Notes under the pieces: generated by a model
The model's input: the letters and a program-made list of their open reading frames with translations, nothing else
Databases searched by the model: none
Told to the model about the DNA's origin: nothing
Assembly (NCBI GenBank): GCA_010206265.1
Contig: VIQV01000021.1
Span: 1-42,311, forward strand
Direction: 5' to 3'
Length of the DNA stretch: 42,311 nt
Source: Lachnospiraceae bacterium MD329
Lineage (GTDB): Bacteria > Bacillota > Clostridia > UBA1381
In this document: in pieces, positions 15,251-23,706 of the stretch
Layout of the letters: each line of letters opens with the position of its first letter
How positions within the stretch are numbered: the first letter of the stretch is position 1
Translations under genes and position numbers: made by a program

Positions 15251-16108
15251 GTGTCAAAGGGCAAGATGTGTCTTATATTGTCAGCGTTAATATACGGAAT
15301 TGCGCCAATGCTCGCAAAGCTTGCTTACCGCGGCGGCGTAAACGGTATAACGCTGACTTTTTTGCGCGCATTTTTAATGCTGCCTGTACTGGCGGTGCTT
15401 GTAACAATGCGCGGACAAAGCTTTCGTCTTACTAAAAAAGAATTTACGAAAATAACGGCATTGGGAGTGGTTGGAGGCGCGCTTTCTACAATATCGCTGT
15501 ATCTTGCCTATGATTATACAGCTACAGGACTTGCGACAACACTGCATTTTATATATCCGCTTATAATAGTAATCGCCTCAGCTATGATATACAGGGAAAA
15601 AATCGCAGGCTTTAAGCTTGCGGCGGTAATGCTGGTGACGGTGGGGATTTTCCTGTTTGTTGATTTAAATAACGCGGCGGAAATAATCGGTGTTATTATG
15701 GCGGTAATGTCGGGAATTTTTTATAGCTTTTATGTGATTTATATGGACCATTCGGGACTTGACGGAATGGATTATGCAAAACTTACGTTCTATATGATGC
15801 TTATAATGTCAGTGGGGACACTTATTTTCGGTACGGCGACACATACGATTGATATGTCGGAAATGAACGGAATGGGCTGGATAATTTCAGCGGTTATTTC
15901 ATTTATTGTAACAGTCGGGGCAATACCGCTGTTTCAGCTGGGGGTGAGATATGAGGGAGCCTCTACAGCCGGCATAATTTCGGCGCTTGAACCTGTAACA
16001 ACGATAATTCTTGGGGCATTGCTTTTAAACGAGGCAATGAGCATAGCGCAGTATTTGGGCGGTGCACTGATGATTTGCGGAGTTGTTTTAACAGAAAAAT
16101 ACGGATAA
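15251..16108 (+). CDS. EamA/DMT-superfamily transporter
   Basis: This inner-membrane protein has about ten transmembrane helices in two five-helix EamA repeats. The first has YGIAPMLAKLAYRGG and LTFLRAFLMLPVLAVLV. The second ends in GASTAGIISALEPVTTIILG and LGGALMICGVVLTEKYG, the standard EamA finish. It likely exports metabolites or amino acids; the substrate is unknown. The frame stays open to a TTG at 15236, but GTG 15251 has GGGAGTGA 8 bp upstream, giving 285 residues. It starts 24 bp after nadE and ends just before a terminator, so it closes the TPR-rarA-nadE unit. Confidence 0.85.
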   Translation: MSKGKMCLILSALIYGIAPMLAKLAYRGGVNGITLTFLRAFLMLPVLAVLVTMRGQSFRLTKKEFTKITALGVVGGALSTISLYLAYDYTATGLATTLHFIYPLIIVIASAMIYREKIAGFKLAAVMLVTVGIFLFVDLNNAAEIIGVIMAVMSGIFYSFYVIYMDHSGLDGMDYAKLTFYMMLIMSVGTLIFGTATHTIDMSEMNGMGWIISAVISFIVTVGAIPLFQLGVRYEGASTAGIISALEPVTTIILGALLLNEAMSIAQYLGGALMICGVVLTEKYG

Positions 16109-16112
16109 AGGT

Positions 16113-16141
16113 AAAAAGGCTGTCTTATTGACAGCCTTTCC
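16113..16141 (+). terminator. Hairpin terminator after the EamA gene
   Basis: AAAGGCTGTC (16115-16124) and GACAGCCTTT (16130-16139) pair perfectly around 5 bases. The T-run is short, so it may be a weak terminator. Confidence 0.65.
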
Positions 16142-16231
16142 GCATTCTCGTACTCGTATTCAATTTTATGTGCAATGGAAAAAATAAAATTTTTTAAGGC
16201 ATTCCCCCTTTGACGTTTACTTTCGCGAAAA

Positions 16232-16391
16232 TAAAAAAGTGCATAGCTGAAACTATGCACTAAAAACGCATAGCTTCGCTTTGCGCCAACAAAACCAAAT
16301 TTAACACACATCTGTATGTGAAATTGAAGTATGCGTTTTTATCTGAGATAAAAAACATACAGAATGTGAAAAATATTTGGTTTTTGTTGGC
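16232..16391 (-). ncRNA. Candidate structured small RNA, element E1
   Basis: On the minus strand a promoter (16426-16398) predicts a start at about 16391. That is exactly the first base of a long inverted repeat: GCCAACAAAAACCAAAU at the 5' end pairs with 16285-16300, and the stem continues through CUGUAUGU/ACAUACAG. A tail GCGAAGCUAUGCGUUUUUAG follows, then a perfect 9-bp terminator (16238-16246 with 16253-16261) and U6. The predicted length is about 160 nt. No ribosome site or credible ORF is present, and downstream on this strand is only the antisense of the EamA gene. CUAUGC before the terminator can instead pair with GCAUAG of the terminator's 5' arm. It shares its 3' module with 41212-41467. 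Confidence 0.55.
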
Positions 16392-16397
16392 AAAGAT

Positions 16398-16426
16398 ATT
16401 GTATCATATAAGCTGCAAAAATGCAA
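16398..16426 (-). promoter_or_regulatory. Promoter of element E1
   Basis: On the minus strand TTGCAT (16426-16421), 17 bp, TACAAT (16403-16398), with TGA directly before the -10. Its predicted start coincides with the base of the inverted repeat. Confidence 0.65.
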
Positions 16427-16472
16427 GAAAAACCTTCAAATTAAAAATTGCAGGTGTTTTTTGCTAAAACTC

Positions 16473-16501
16473 TTGATTATTTTGCCGCAATGTGGGATAA
16501 T
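16473..16501 (+). promoter_or_regulatory. Promoter of the DUF512-der-plsY-gpsA-trk/ktr unit
   Basis: TTGATT (16473-16478), 17 bp, GATAAT (16496-16501), with TGTGG before it. It lies 34 bp before ATG 16535. It is divergent from the E1 promoter, about 50 bp away. Confidence 0.55.
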
Positions 16502-16534
16502 GTAATCTGGATAATAATGCAGTGGGGTATATAT

Positions 16535-17863
16535 ATGAGAAAAACCGACACGACAATTAAATATGTGGAACCCGATTCAATAGCTTTTGAGGCAGGAATT
16601 GAGGCAGGGGACAAGCTGATAAAGATTAACGGACACGATTTTCACGATATTCTCGAATACCGTTATCTTACAGCCGAATATGAGGTTACGCTTGAAATTC
16701 TGAAAAAAGACGGTTCAACTGAAGTAATTACGGTTGAAAATGATTACGAGGACTTGGGTATTGAATTTGCCGAGGGACTTATTGACGAGGCGCAGAGCTG
16801 TCATAATAAGTGTATCTTTTGTTTTATTGACCAGCTCCCGAAAGGAATGCGTGAAACAGTATATTTCAAAGACGACGATACGCGCCTGTCATTTTTGCAG
16901 GGGAATTATGTCACACTTACAAATATGTCGGACGAGGAGATTGACAGGCTGATAAAAATGCGTGTTTCACCGATAAATGTTTCGGTGCACGCAACCGAGC
17001 CTGAACTGCGTCAAATGCTGCTTGGAAACAGGTTTGCGGGAAAGTGCTACAGTATAATGCAAAAATTTGCCGAAAACGGTATCTGTATGAACTGTCAGAT
17101 AGTGTTGTGCCCTGAAATAAACGACGGTGAGCATTTAAAAAGAACGCTTTACGATTTGGCGGCTCTTTATCCTAATGTCAACAGTGTTTCTGTTGTGCCT
17201 GTAGGGCTAACGCGTTATCGTGAGGGCTTGTACCAGATAAAGCCGTTTACAAAGGAAAGCAGTGCGGATACGATAGAATTTGTTGAAAAAATTCAGCAGG
17301 ATTTTCTTGAAAGGCTTGGCACTCGGCTTGTGTACCTGTCGGACGAATTTTACATTAACGCAGGTGTGGAAATTCCTCAAAGCGATACTTACGAGGGCTT
17401 TCCTCAGCTTGAAAACGGGGTAGGGCTTATTGCGAGTATGAAAGAGGAATTTGACAGCGCAATAAAGTTTATAAAGAAAAAGCGCCGTTCGAGATATGTT
17501 TCTGTTGCGACGGGTGAAATCTCGTATGATTTTATCAGAGGACTTGCCGATAGAATTCAAAATGAGTGCGGCGGTGTGAAAATTGATGTATATGCGGTTA
17601 AAAATGATTTTTTCGGTGGTGGCGTAAGCGTGTCTGGACTTGTGACGGGCGGAGATATAATCAGACAGCTTAAAGGTATTATAAAAACCGATACGCTGAT
17701 TATTCCGCATAGTATGCTTCGCGATAATGATAATATATTTTTGGACGACGTAACTGTAGCCGAGGTTGAAGAGGCGTTAAATGTTACAATAATACCGACC
17801 TATAATGACGGTTATGAATTTATAGAGAAGATACTCAATGAAGAGTTGGATTTTGGAGGTTAA
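16535..17863 (+). CDS. DUF512 radical-SAM/PDZ protein
   Basis: An N-terminal PDZ-like segment (residues 5-70, AFEAGIEAGDKLIKINGHDF) is followed by a cysteine triplet CHNKCIFCF, the CxxxCxxC of a radical-SAM [4Fe-4S] site, near residues 86-95. FIDQLPKGMRETVYFKDDDT is the DUF512-family hallmark. The C-terminal half has GGVSVSGLVTGGDIIRQL. The biochemical role of this family is unknown. The frame opens at a TTG at 16448, but those residues come from the promoter region. ATG 16535 has GGGG 7 bp upstream, giving 442 residues. The stop is 1 bp before the der ATG. Confidence 0.88.
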   Translation: MRKTDTTIKYVEPDSIAFEAGIEAGDKLIKINGHDFHDILEYRYLTAEYEVTLEILKKDGSTEVITVENDYEDLGIEFAEGLIDEAQSCHNKCIFCFIDQLPKGMRETVYFKDDDTRLSFLQGNYVTLTNMSDEEIDRLIKMRVSPINVSVHATEPELRQMLLGNRFAGKCYSIMQKFAENGICMNCQIVLCPEINDGEHLKRTLYDLAALYPNVNSVSVVPVGLTRYREGLYQIKPFTKESSADTIEFVEKIQQDFLERLGTRLVYLSDEFYINAGVEIPQSDTYEGFPQLENGVGLIASMKEEFDSAIKFIKKKRRSRYVSVATGEISYDFIRGLADRIQNECGGVKIDVYAVKNDFFGGGVSVSGLVTGGDIIRQLKGIIKTDTLIIPHSMLRDNDNIFLDDVTVAEVEEALNVTIIPTYNDGYEFIEKILNEELDFGG

Positions 17864-17864
17864 T

Positions 17865-19190
17865 ATGAAACCATTGGTGGCAATAGTCGGCAGACCGAAT
17901 GTCGGCAAATCGACGCTGTTTAATAAAATTTCGGGACAGCGGATAAGTATAGTAGAGGATACACCGGGTGTTACGCGTGACAGGATTTATGCTGACGCGT
18001 CGTGGCTCGATAAGCATTTCACGCTTGTGGATACAGGCGGAATTGAGCCTGCGTCAAAGGACGAAATTCTTGTACAAATGCGCCGTCAGGCTCAGCTTGC
18101 TATTGAAATGGCTGATGTTGTGATTTTGATGGTAAGCGTAAAAGACGGTGTGACGGCAAATGACCAAGATGTCGCGCAAATGCTTTTAAAAGCGAAGAAA
18201 AAGATAGTGCTTGCAGTAAATAAAGTTGATAATACCGGTGATGTGCCTTTTGAATTTTACGAGTTCTATAATCTGGGACTGGGTGACCCGATTGCCATTT
18301 CGTCAACTCACGGTCTGGGTGTTGGCGACCTTCTTGACGAGGTGACTCATAAATTCCCTGAGGACGCAGACACGTCCGAGGACGAGGACGAAATCAAAGT
18401 TGCGGTAATCGGTAAACCGAACGCAGGAAAATCGTCGCTTATAAATAAAATTCTTGGTGAAGACAGAGTTATTGTAAGCGATATTGCAGGTACGACGCGT
18501 GACGCGATTGATTCACATTATGTACGCGGTGAAGATAGATATTTATTTATTGATACCGCAGGAATGAGAAAACGCGGTAAAATTGATGAAAATGTTGAAC
18601 GCTACAGCGTTGTGCGTTCTCTTGCGGCAGTTGACCGCAGTGATGTGTGCGTTATAATGATAGACGCCAATGAGGGCATAACAGAGCAGGATACAAAGGT
18701 TGCAGGATATGCTCACGAGCAGGGGAAGGCTTGTATTTTTGCGGTTAACAAGTGGGACATAATCGAAAAAGACGATAAGACGATGAAGAACTTCACAATG
18801 CGCGTGCGTGAGGAGTTTGCGTTTATGTCATATGCGGAGATTGTGTTTATAAGCGCGAAAACAGGTCAGAGAATTGATAAACTGCTTGAAATGATTAAGA
18901 AGGTTAATGAACAGCATAAACGAAGAATTACAACAGGTATGCTGAACGACGTGCTTAATGAGGCTATGGCAAAACAGCAGCCGCCTTCGGATAAGGGCAG
19001 ACGTTTGAAGGTGTACTACGGTACGCAGGCGGCAACTGCTCCGCCCACGTTTGTACTGTTTGCAAATTCAAAAGATTTGTTCCATTATTCTTATTTGCGT
19101 TTTATTGAAAATCAGGTGCGTGAGGCGTTTGGTTTTGAGGGTACGCCGATTAAGTTTATAGTGAGAGAAAAGAACGAGAAGAAACTCTGA
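17865..19190 (+). CDS. der: Ribosome-assembly GTPase Der (EngA)
   Basis: Two tandem G domains are present. The first has GRPNVGKST, DTPGVTRDR, DTGG and NKVDN; the second has GKPNAGKSS, DIAGTTRDA, DTAGMRKRGK and NKWDI. A C-terminal KH-like domain follows from about residue 350 (RRITTGMLNDVLNEAM). Der is an essential GTPase in 50S subunit assembly. The annotated frame could begin at 17838, but ATG 17865 has GGAGG 5 bp upstream and gives the canonical 441 residues starting MKPLVAIVGRPN. It follows DUF512 by 1 bp. Confidence 0.97.
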   Translation: MKPLVAIVGRPNVGKSTLFNKISGQRISIVEDTPGVTRDRIYADASWLDKHFTLVDTGGIEPASKDEILVQMRRQAQLAIEMADVVILMVSVKDGVTANDQDVAQMLLKAKKKIVLAVNKVDNTGDVPFEFYEFYNLGLGDPIAISSTHGLGVGDLLDEVTHKFPEDADTSEDEDEIKVAVIGKPNAGKSSLINKILGEDRVIVSDIAGTTRDAIDSHYVRGEDRYLFIDTAGMRKRGKIDENVERYSVVRSLAAVDRSDVCVIMIDANEGITEQDTKVAGYAHEQGKACIFAVNKWDIIEKDDKTMKNFTMRVREEFAFMSYAEIVFISAKTGQRIDKLLEMIKKVNEQHKRRITTGMLNDVLNEAMAKQQPPSDKGRRLKVYYGTQAATAPPTFVLFANSKDLFHYSYLRFIENQVREAFGFEGTPIKFIVREKNEKKL

Positions 19191-19203
19191 TGGAGGAAAA
19201 CAA

Positions 19204-19884
19204 ATGAAATATTTAATCATAATCGCCGTGGCGGTAATATCATATCTAATCGGCTCAATTAATTTTTCGATTATTCTATCGAGAATAATCAGCGGAAAGG
19301 ACATACGTGAAAGCGGCAGCGGTAATGCAGGCGCTACAAATATGCTCCGTACACACGGCAAGAAAATGGGTGTTATTACGCTTTTGCTTGACGTTGCAAA
19401 AGGAATTATCTCTGTTTTGATTGCAATATATATAAGAGAAAAAATTTATAATGGCGATATTTTATATTCGGCAAGAGCAAGTGTTCATATATATTTTGAA
19501 ACTTTTCTTGCCTGTTTGCCATACATAGCAGGCGTATGCGTTGTTTTAGGACACAATTTTCCGCTGTATTTCGGCTTTAAAGGCGGTAAGGGTGTTGCGA
19601 CAAGTCTTGGAGTAGTGCTTATGCTCGACTGGAAGGTAGGACTTATAGTGGCGGTATGCGCGGTTGCGGTTATGGCAATAACACGTTATGTTTCACTTGG
19701 TTCAATATTGGGCGGAGCGGCATATATAATTGCAGAAATCGTAAAAGCTGTTGTAAAGGGTGAATATAATATAATACAGCTTGTTTGTGTTGTAATTATC
19801 GGCGGACTTTTAATTGCCAGACACCACGCAAACATTAAAAGGCTGTTAAACGGTACAGAAAATAAACTGGGAGCAAAAAAATAG
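19204..19884 (+). CDS. plsY: Acyl-phosphate:glycerol-3-phosphate acyltransferase PlsY
   Basis: This integral membrane enzyme (226 residues) makes lysophosphatidate from acyl-phosphate and glycerol-3-phosphate. All three family motifs are seen: SGSGNAGATNMLRTHG (about 38-53), GHNFPLYFGFKGGKGVATS (about 118-136) and ARHHANIKRLLNGTENKLG at the end. It is slightly longer than the usual roughly 200 residues because of a segment around 80-100 (KIYNGDILYSARASVHIYFE). GGAGG precedes the ATG. gpsA, which supplies the substrate, follows at 10 bp. Confidence 0.95.
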   Translation: MKYLIIIAVAVISYLIGSINFSIILSRIISGKDIRESGSGNAGATNMLRTHGKKMGVITLLLDVAKGIISVLIAIYIREKIYNGDILYSARASVHIYFETFLACLPYIAGVCVVLGHNFPLYFGFKGGKGVATSLGVVLMLDWKVGLIVAVCAVAVMAITRYVSLGSILGGAAYIIAEIVKAVVKGEYNIIQLVCVVIIGGLLIARHHANIKRLLNGTENKLGAKK

Positions 19885-19894
19885 GAGGCATAGT

Positions 19895-20884
19895 ATGAAA
19901 ATTGCAGTAATAGGATCAGGCGGCTGGGGTACAGCCATCGCTATACTTTTATCCTCACGTGGACACGACGTGTACTTGTGGTCTTGGATACAGGAGGAAA
20001 CAGACAGACTTTCACGCGACAGAGAAAACAAGGAGTTTTTACCGAATGTAAAATTTCCCGACACAATTTACTGTACACACGATATGCAAAAATGTACTGA
20101 AAATGCGGAACTTATAATAACCGCTGCGCCGTCGCCTGCAACGAGAACAACGGCTAAACAGCTTGCGCCGTATGTAAGTAACGGACAGAAAATAGTAAAT
20201 ATTTCAAAGGGGCTTGAGGAGGGAACACTTCTGAGGCTTTCTGAGGTTTATAAGCAGGAAATACCGCAGGCGGACGTATCGGTAATGAGCGGACCGTCAC
20301 ACGCGGAGGAGGTTTCGCGCGGATTGCCGACAACAAACGTTGTAGCGTCTGACAGTATAGAAACTGCAAAACAAATACAGGATATATTTATGGGCGAGAT
20401 GTTCAGAGTATATACCTCAACAGACGTAACAGGCGTTGAACTGGGCGGCGCATTGAAAAATGTAATAGCTCTTTGCGCGGGAATAAGCGACGGTCTGGGT
20501 TACGGTGATAACACGAAGGCGGCTCTTATGACACGAGGTCTTGCTGAAATAGCGCGTCTTGGAAAGGCAATGGGAGCAGACGAACGTACTTTTATGGGAC
20601 TTTCGGGTGTGGGTGATTTGATAGTGACCTGTACAAGTATGCATTCACGCAACCGCCGTGCAGGAATACTTATCGGTCAGGGTAAAACACTTCAGGAAAC
20701 ACTTGACGAGGTACATATGGTTGTTGAGGGTGTTAATACAGCTACAGCCGCGTATGAAATGTCAAAGAAATATAATGTGACAATGCCGATTGTAACCGAG
20801 GCTTATAACATCTTATTTAACGGTACAGACGCTCGCAGTGCGGTACTGAATTTAATGACGCGTGAAAAGAGGCAGGAAAAATGA
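19895..20884 (+). CDS. gpsA: NAD(P)H-dependent glycerol-3-phosphate dehydrogenase
   Basis: This 329-residue cytoplasmic enzyme reduces dihydroxyacetone phosphate to sn-glycerol-3-phosphate for phospholipid synthesis. Residues 4-15 hold the dinucleotide motif GSGGWGTAIA, SGPSHAEEV is near 140, and the catalytic GALKNVIALCAGISDGLGYG is near 190. The TRGLAEIARLGKAMG helix and SGVGDLIVTCTS follow. An AGGAGG-type ribosome site precedes it. The last 4 bp overlap the trkA ATG (ATGA). Confidence 0.96.
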   Translation: MKIAVIGSGGWGTAIAILLSSRGHDVYLWSWIQEETDRLSRDRENKEFLPNVKFPDTIYCTHDMQKCTENAELIITAAPSPATRTTAKQLAPYVSNGQKIVNISKGLEEGTLLRLSEVYKQEIPQADVSVMSGPSHAEEVSRGLPTTNVVASDSIETAKQIQDIFMGEMFRVYTSTDVTGVELGGALKNVIALCAGISDGLGYGDNTKAALMTRGLAEIARLGKAMGADERTFMGLSGVGDLIVTCTSMHSRNRRAGILIGQGKTLQETLDEVHMVVEGVNTATAAYEMSKKYNVTMPIVTEAYNILFNGTDARSAVLNLMTREKRQEK

Positions 20885-22233
20885 GAGTTGTAATAGTTGG
20901 CGGCGGAAAAGTCGGCCGCAGACTTGTCGAGGACTTTAATAATGAAGGTGACGATGTAATTCTTATCGAAAAAAAGAGCGGTTTGTGTGAGAAAATTCAG
21001 GAATCGTTTGATGTTATGTGCATAAACGGAAGTGGTGCGGACATTAAAACGCTTGATGAGGCGGAAATAAGAAAGGCTGACCTTTTTATAGCGGTTACAG
21101 ATAATGATGAACTTAACGCATTATGCTCGGTAATGGCAAAGAAACTCGGCGCGGAAAGATGTGTAGCGAGAGTAAGAAAGAGAGAGTATTTTAAACAGAT
21201 TGATTTTATGCGTAATGCATTGGGTATAAATCTTATTGTCAATCCTGAATTTACAACCGCAGGCGAGATTTCGCGTACACTTCGTTTCCCTGCGGCTATA
21301 CACGCCGAAACGTTTGCAAAGGGCAGAATAGAGCTTATTGCATTTAATGTTGATGAAGATAGTGCGCTTTGCGGCAAAGCTATTTATGAGATTTATAAAA
21401 AATATAAAATAAAAGTGCTTATATGCGCTGTACAGCGCTCAGGCGAGGTTTATATACCAAACGGAGATTTTGTTATAGAAAGCGGCGACACGCTCCATAT
21501 AACAGCTTCACATCACGACCTGTCAAATTTTATGCGTGAAATCGGAGTAATGCAGAAACGTGTTAAAACGGTTATGGTGATAGGCGGAGGAAGAATTTCG
21601 TTTTATCTTGCAAAACTGTTATTGGAAAGTGGTTTAAAGGTAAAAATAATTGAAAATAATATGCAGAGGTGTCTTGAACTTTCTGAACATCTTCCTAAAG
21701 CTGATGTTGTATACGGTGACGGTACAGACTGGCGGGTGCTTGAAGAAGAGGGCGCAGACAGGGTGGATTCGCTTGTTGCGCTTACAGGTATTGACGAGGA
21801 AAATATGATTATATCAATGTATGCAAAATCGCGTAATATTGATAAGGTAATAACAAAGGTTAACCGTGAATCATTTGCGGAGCTTATGTCAAACAGCGGC
21901 GCATACAGTATAGTAACGCCTAAAAACATTACGGCAAATTTGATAATACGTTATGCGAGAGCTATGAAATCGGCGCAGGATACGGAAATGCGTACGCTCT
22001 ACAGAATAGTTAACAACAGAGCTGAGGCAGTTGAATTTATAATCAACAGTGAATCGGCGCTGACGCAAAAACCGTTGTCGCAGATTCCTATGAAAAAAAA
22101 TGTGCTTATAGCGGCGGTTTTGAGGAATAATAAAATGTTTATTCCAGATGGTAACTGTACACTTGCTGTAGGAGATACCATTATGATAGTAACAGCGGAA
22201 CGTATTTCAACGCTGAGTGATATTCTTGAATAA
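20881..22233 (+). CDS. trkA: TrkA, two-repeat potassium-uptake regulatory subunit
   Basis: The 450 residues contain two RCK_N Rossmann domains, VIVGGGKVGRRLVEDF near residue 3 and VMVIGGGRISFYLAKLL near 228, each followed by an RCK_C domain. This is the full-length TrkA layout. It binds NAD(H) or ATP on the cytoplasmic face and gates the partner channel TrkH encoded next. The start overlaps gpsA by 4 bp, so lipid and potassium genes share a transcript. Confidence 0.93.
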   Translation: MRVVIVGGGKVGRRLVEDFNNEGDDVILIEKKSGLCEKIQESFDVMCINGSGADIKTLDEAEIRKADLFIAVTDNDELNALCSVMAKKLGAERCVARVRKREYFKQIDFMRNALGINLIVNPEFTTAGEISRTLRFPAAIHAETFAKGRIELIAFNVDEDSALCGKAIYEIYKKYKIKVLICAVQRSGEVYIPNGDFVIESGDTLHITASHHDLSNFMREIGVMQKRVKTVMVIGGGRISFYLAKLLLESGLKVKIIENNMQRCLELSEHLPKADVVYGDGTDWRVLEEEGADRVDSLVALTGIDEENMIISMYAKSRNIDKVITKVNRESFAELMSNSGAYSIVTPKNITANLIIRYARAMKSAQDTEMRTLYRIVNNRAEAVEFIINSESALTQKPLSQIPMKKNVLIAAVLRNNKMFIPDGNCTLAVGDTIMIVTAERISTLSDILE

Positions 22234-22254
22234 TAAAATGCAGAGGAAAAATTT

Positions 22255-23697
22255 ATGAATTACCGAATGATTGCGTATACAATAGGACGCATTTTAATAG
22301 TAGTTGCGGCTACAATGCTTGCGCCGCTGCTATTGTCGTTGTTCTTTGACGAGGGGATAACAGTTGCATATCTTATTCCCATACTTATATCTGTTGCGCT
22401 GGGCGCTGCTGCGGCGATAAAACCGCCTGAAAACAAAAATCTGTTTGTCCGTGAAGGTTTGGTTATAGTCGGGCTGAGCTGGATAATAATATCACTGATA
22501 GGCGCATTGCCGTTTTTTATAAGCCGTCAGATTCCGAATCTTGTTGACTGCTTTTTTGAAACGGTATCAGGATTTACAACTACAGGTTCGACAATACTTA
22601 TAGACGTTGAAACTATGAGCAAAAGTCTGCTTTTCTGGCGTAGTTTTACGCACTGGCTCGGTGGAATGGGCGTGCTTGTATTCGCTATGGCGATATTTTC
22701 GTCAAAAGATACGCGCGCTACTTATATGATGAAAGCTGAAATGCCCGGACCTGTAGTGGGAAAGCTGACAAGTAAATGGCAGTTTTCGGCGCGTATACTT
22801 TATATGATATATATTGCGCTTACAGTATTGGAAATAATATTTCTGCTATTCGGCGGAATGCCTCTGTTTGACAGTATAGTACACGCCTTTGGTACGGCAG
22901 GTACGGGTGGTTTCGGTATTAAAAACAGTTCAATAGCATATTATAACAGCGCGTATATTGATTATGTAATAGGCGTGTTTATGGTGCTGTTCGGAGTGAA
23001 TTTTAATATCTATTTCCTGCTCATTATGCGTAAATTTACAAGCCTGAAAAGTGATGATGAATTGAAATGGTATGCCGGAATTGTACTTGTTTCAGCGGTT
23101 ATTATAGCGATTAATATAATGCCGCTGTATAATACGTTTGCAAAGGCATTTCAGTATTCGTTCTTTCAGGTTTCGTCGATTATGACAACAACAGGTTATG
23201 CGACTGCTGATTTTGTACAGTGGCCTATGCTGTCTCAGGTTATACTGGTAGCATTGATGATGATAGGTGCCTGTGCAGGTTCGACGGGCGGGGGTATAAA
23301 AGTTATACGATTAGTAATACTTTTAAAACTTGCAAAACGCGCGGTAAAAAAAGCGGCAAGTCCGAGAGGGATATTCTCTGTAAATACGGCAGGAAAAACA
23401 GTTGAAATGGAAATTTTGAATGGGGTGCTTGCCTATTTTGTAATATATATGCTGTTTCTTGGTGTGTCGATTCTGCTTGTAAGTATTGAAAATAAAGATA
23501 TAGCGACGACAGTTACATCTGTTATAGCGACGATGAATAATATAGGTCCCGGACTGGGGAGTGTAGGACCGACAGGCAATTTTGCAGACTTTTCAGTTTT
23601 ATCCAAAATTGTAATGTCAATAGATATGCTGGTCGGCAGACTGGAGATTTATCCTATACTTATATTGTTTTCACCGTATGTATGGAAAAAATCATAA
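22255..23697 (+). CDS. trkH: TrkH-type potassium channel subunit
   Basis: This 480-residue membrane protein has four pore-loop repeats. The selectivity-filter segments are SGFTTTGSTIL, GTAGTGGFGIKN, SIMTTTGYATAD and the final NNIGPGLGSVGPTGNFADF. LPFFISRQIPNLVDCFFETV and RSFTHWLGGMGVLVFAMAIF are typical TrkH. It carries potassium inward with TrkA, which lies immediately upstream. The separation from the following KtrB-like gene is 9 bp. Confidence 0.92.
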   Translation: MNYRMIAYTIGRILIVVAATMLAPLLLSLFFDEGITVAYLIPILISVALGAAAAIKPPENKNLFVREGLVIVGLSWIIISLIGALPFFISRQIPNLVDCFFETVSGFTTTGSTILIDVETMSKSLLFWRSFTHWLGGMGVLVFAMAIFSSKDTRATYMMKAEMPGPVVGKLTSKWQFSARILYMIYIALTVLEIIFLLFGGMPLFDSIVHAFGTAGTGGFGIKNSSIAYYNSAYIDYVIGVFMVLFGVNFNIYFLLIMRKFTSLKSDDELKWYAGIVLVSAVIIAINIMPLYNTFAKAFQYSFFQVSSIMTTTGYATADFVQWPMLSQVILVALMMIGACAGSTGGGIKVIRLVILLKLAKRAVKKAASPRGIFSVNTAGKTVEMEILNGVLAYFVIYMLFLGVSILLVSIENKDIATTVTSVIATMNNIGPGLGSVGPTGNFADFSVLSKIVMSIDMLVGRLEIYPILILFSPYVWKKS

Positions 23698-23706
23698 TAT
23701 AAAGAA

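Noticed and set aside
15934..16311. Minus-strand ORF of 125 residues beginning in element E1
   Set aside because: It is antisense to the EamA gene and the structured element, with no ribosome site. Its start resembles the false N-terminal extension of the secreted protein at 41277 because both lie on the same repeat family.
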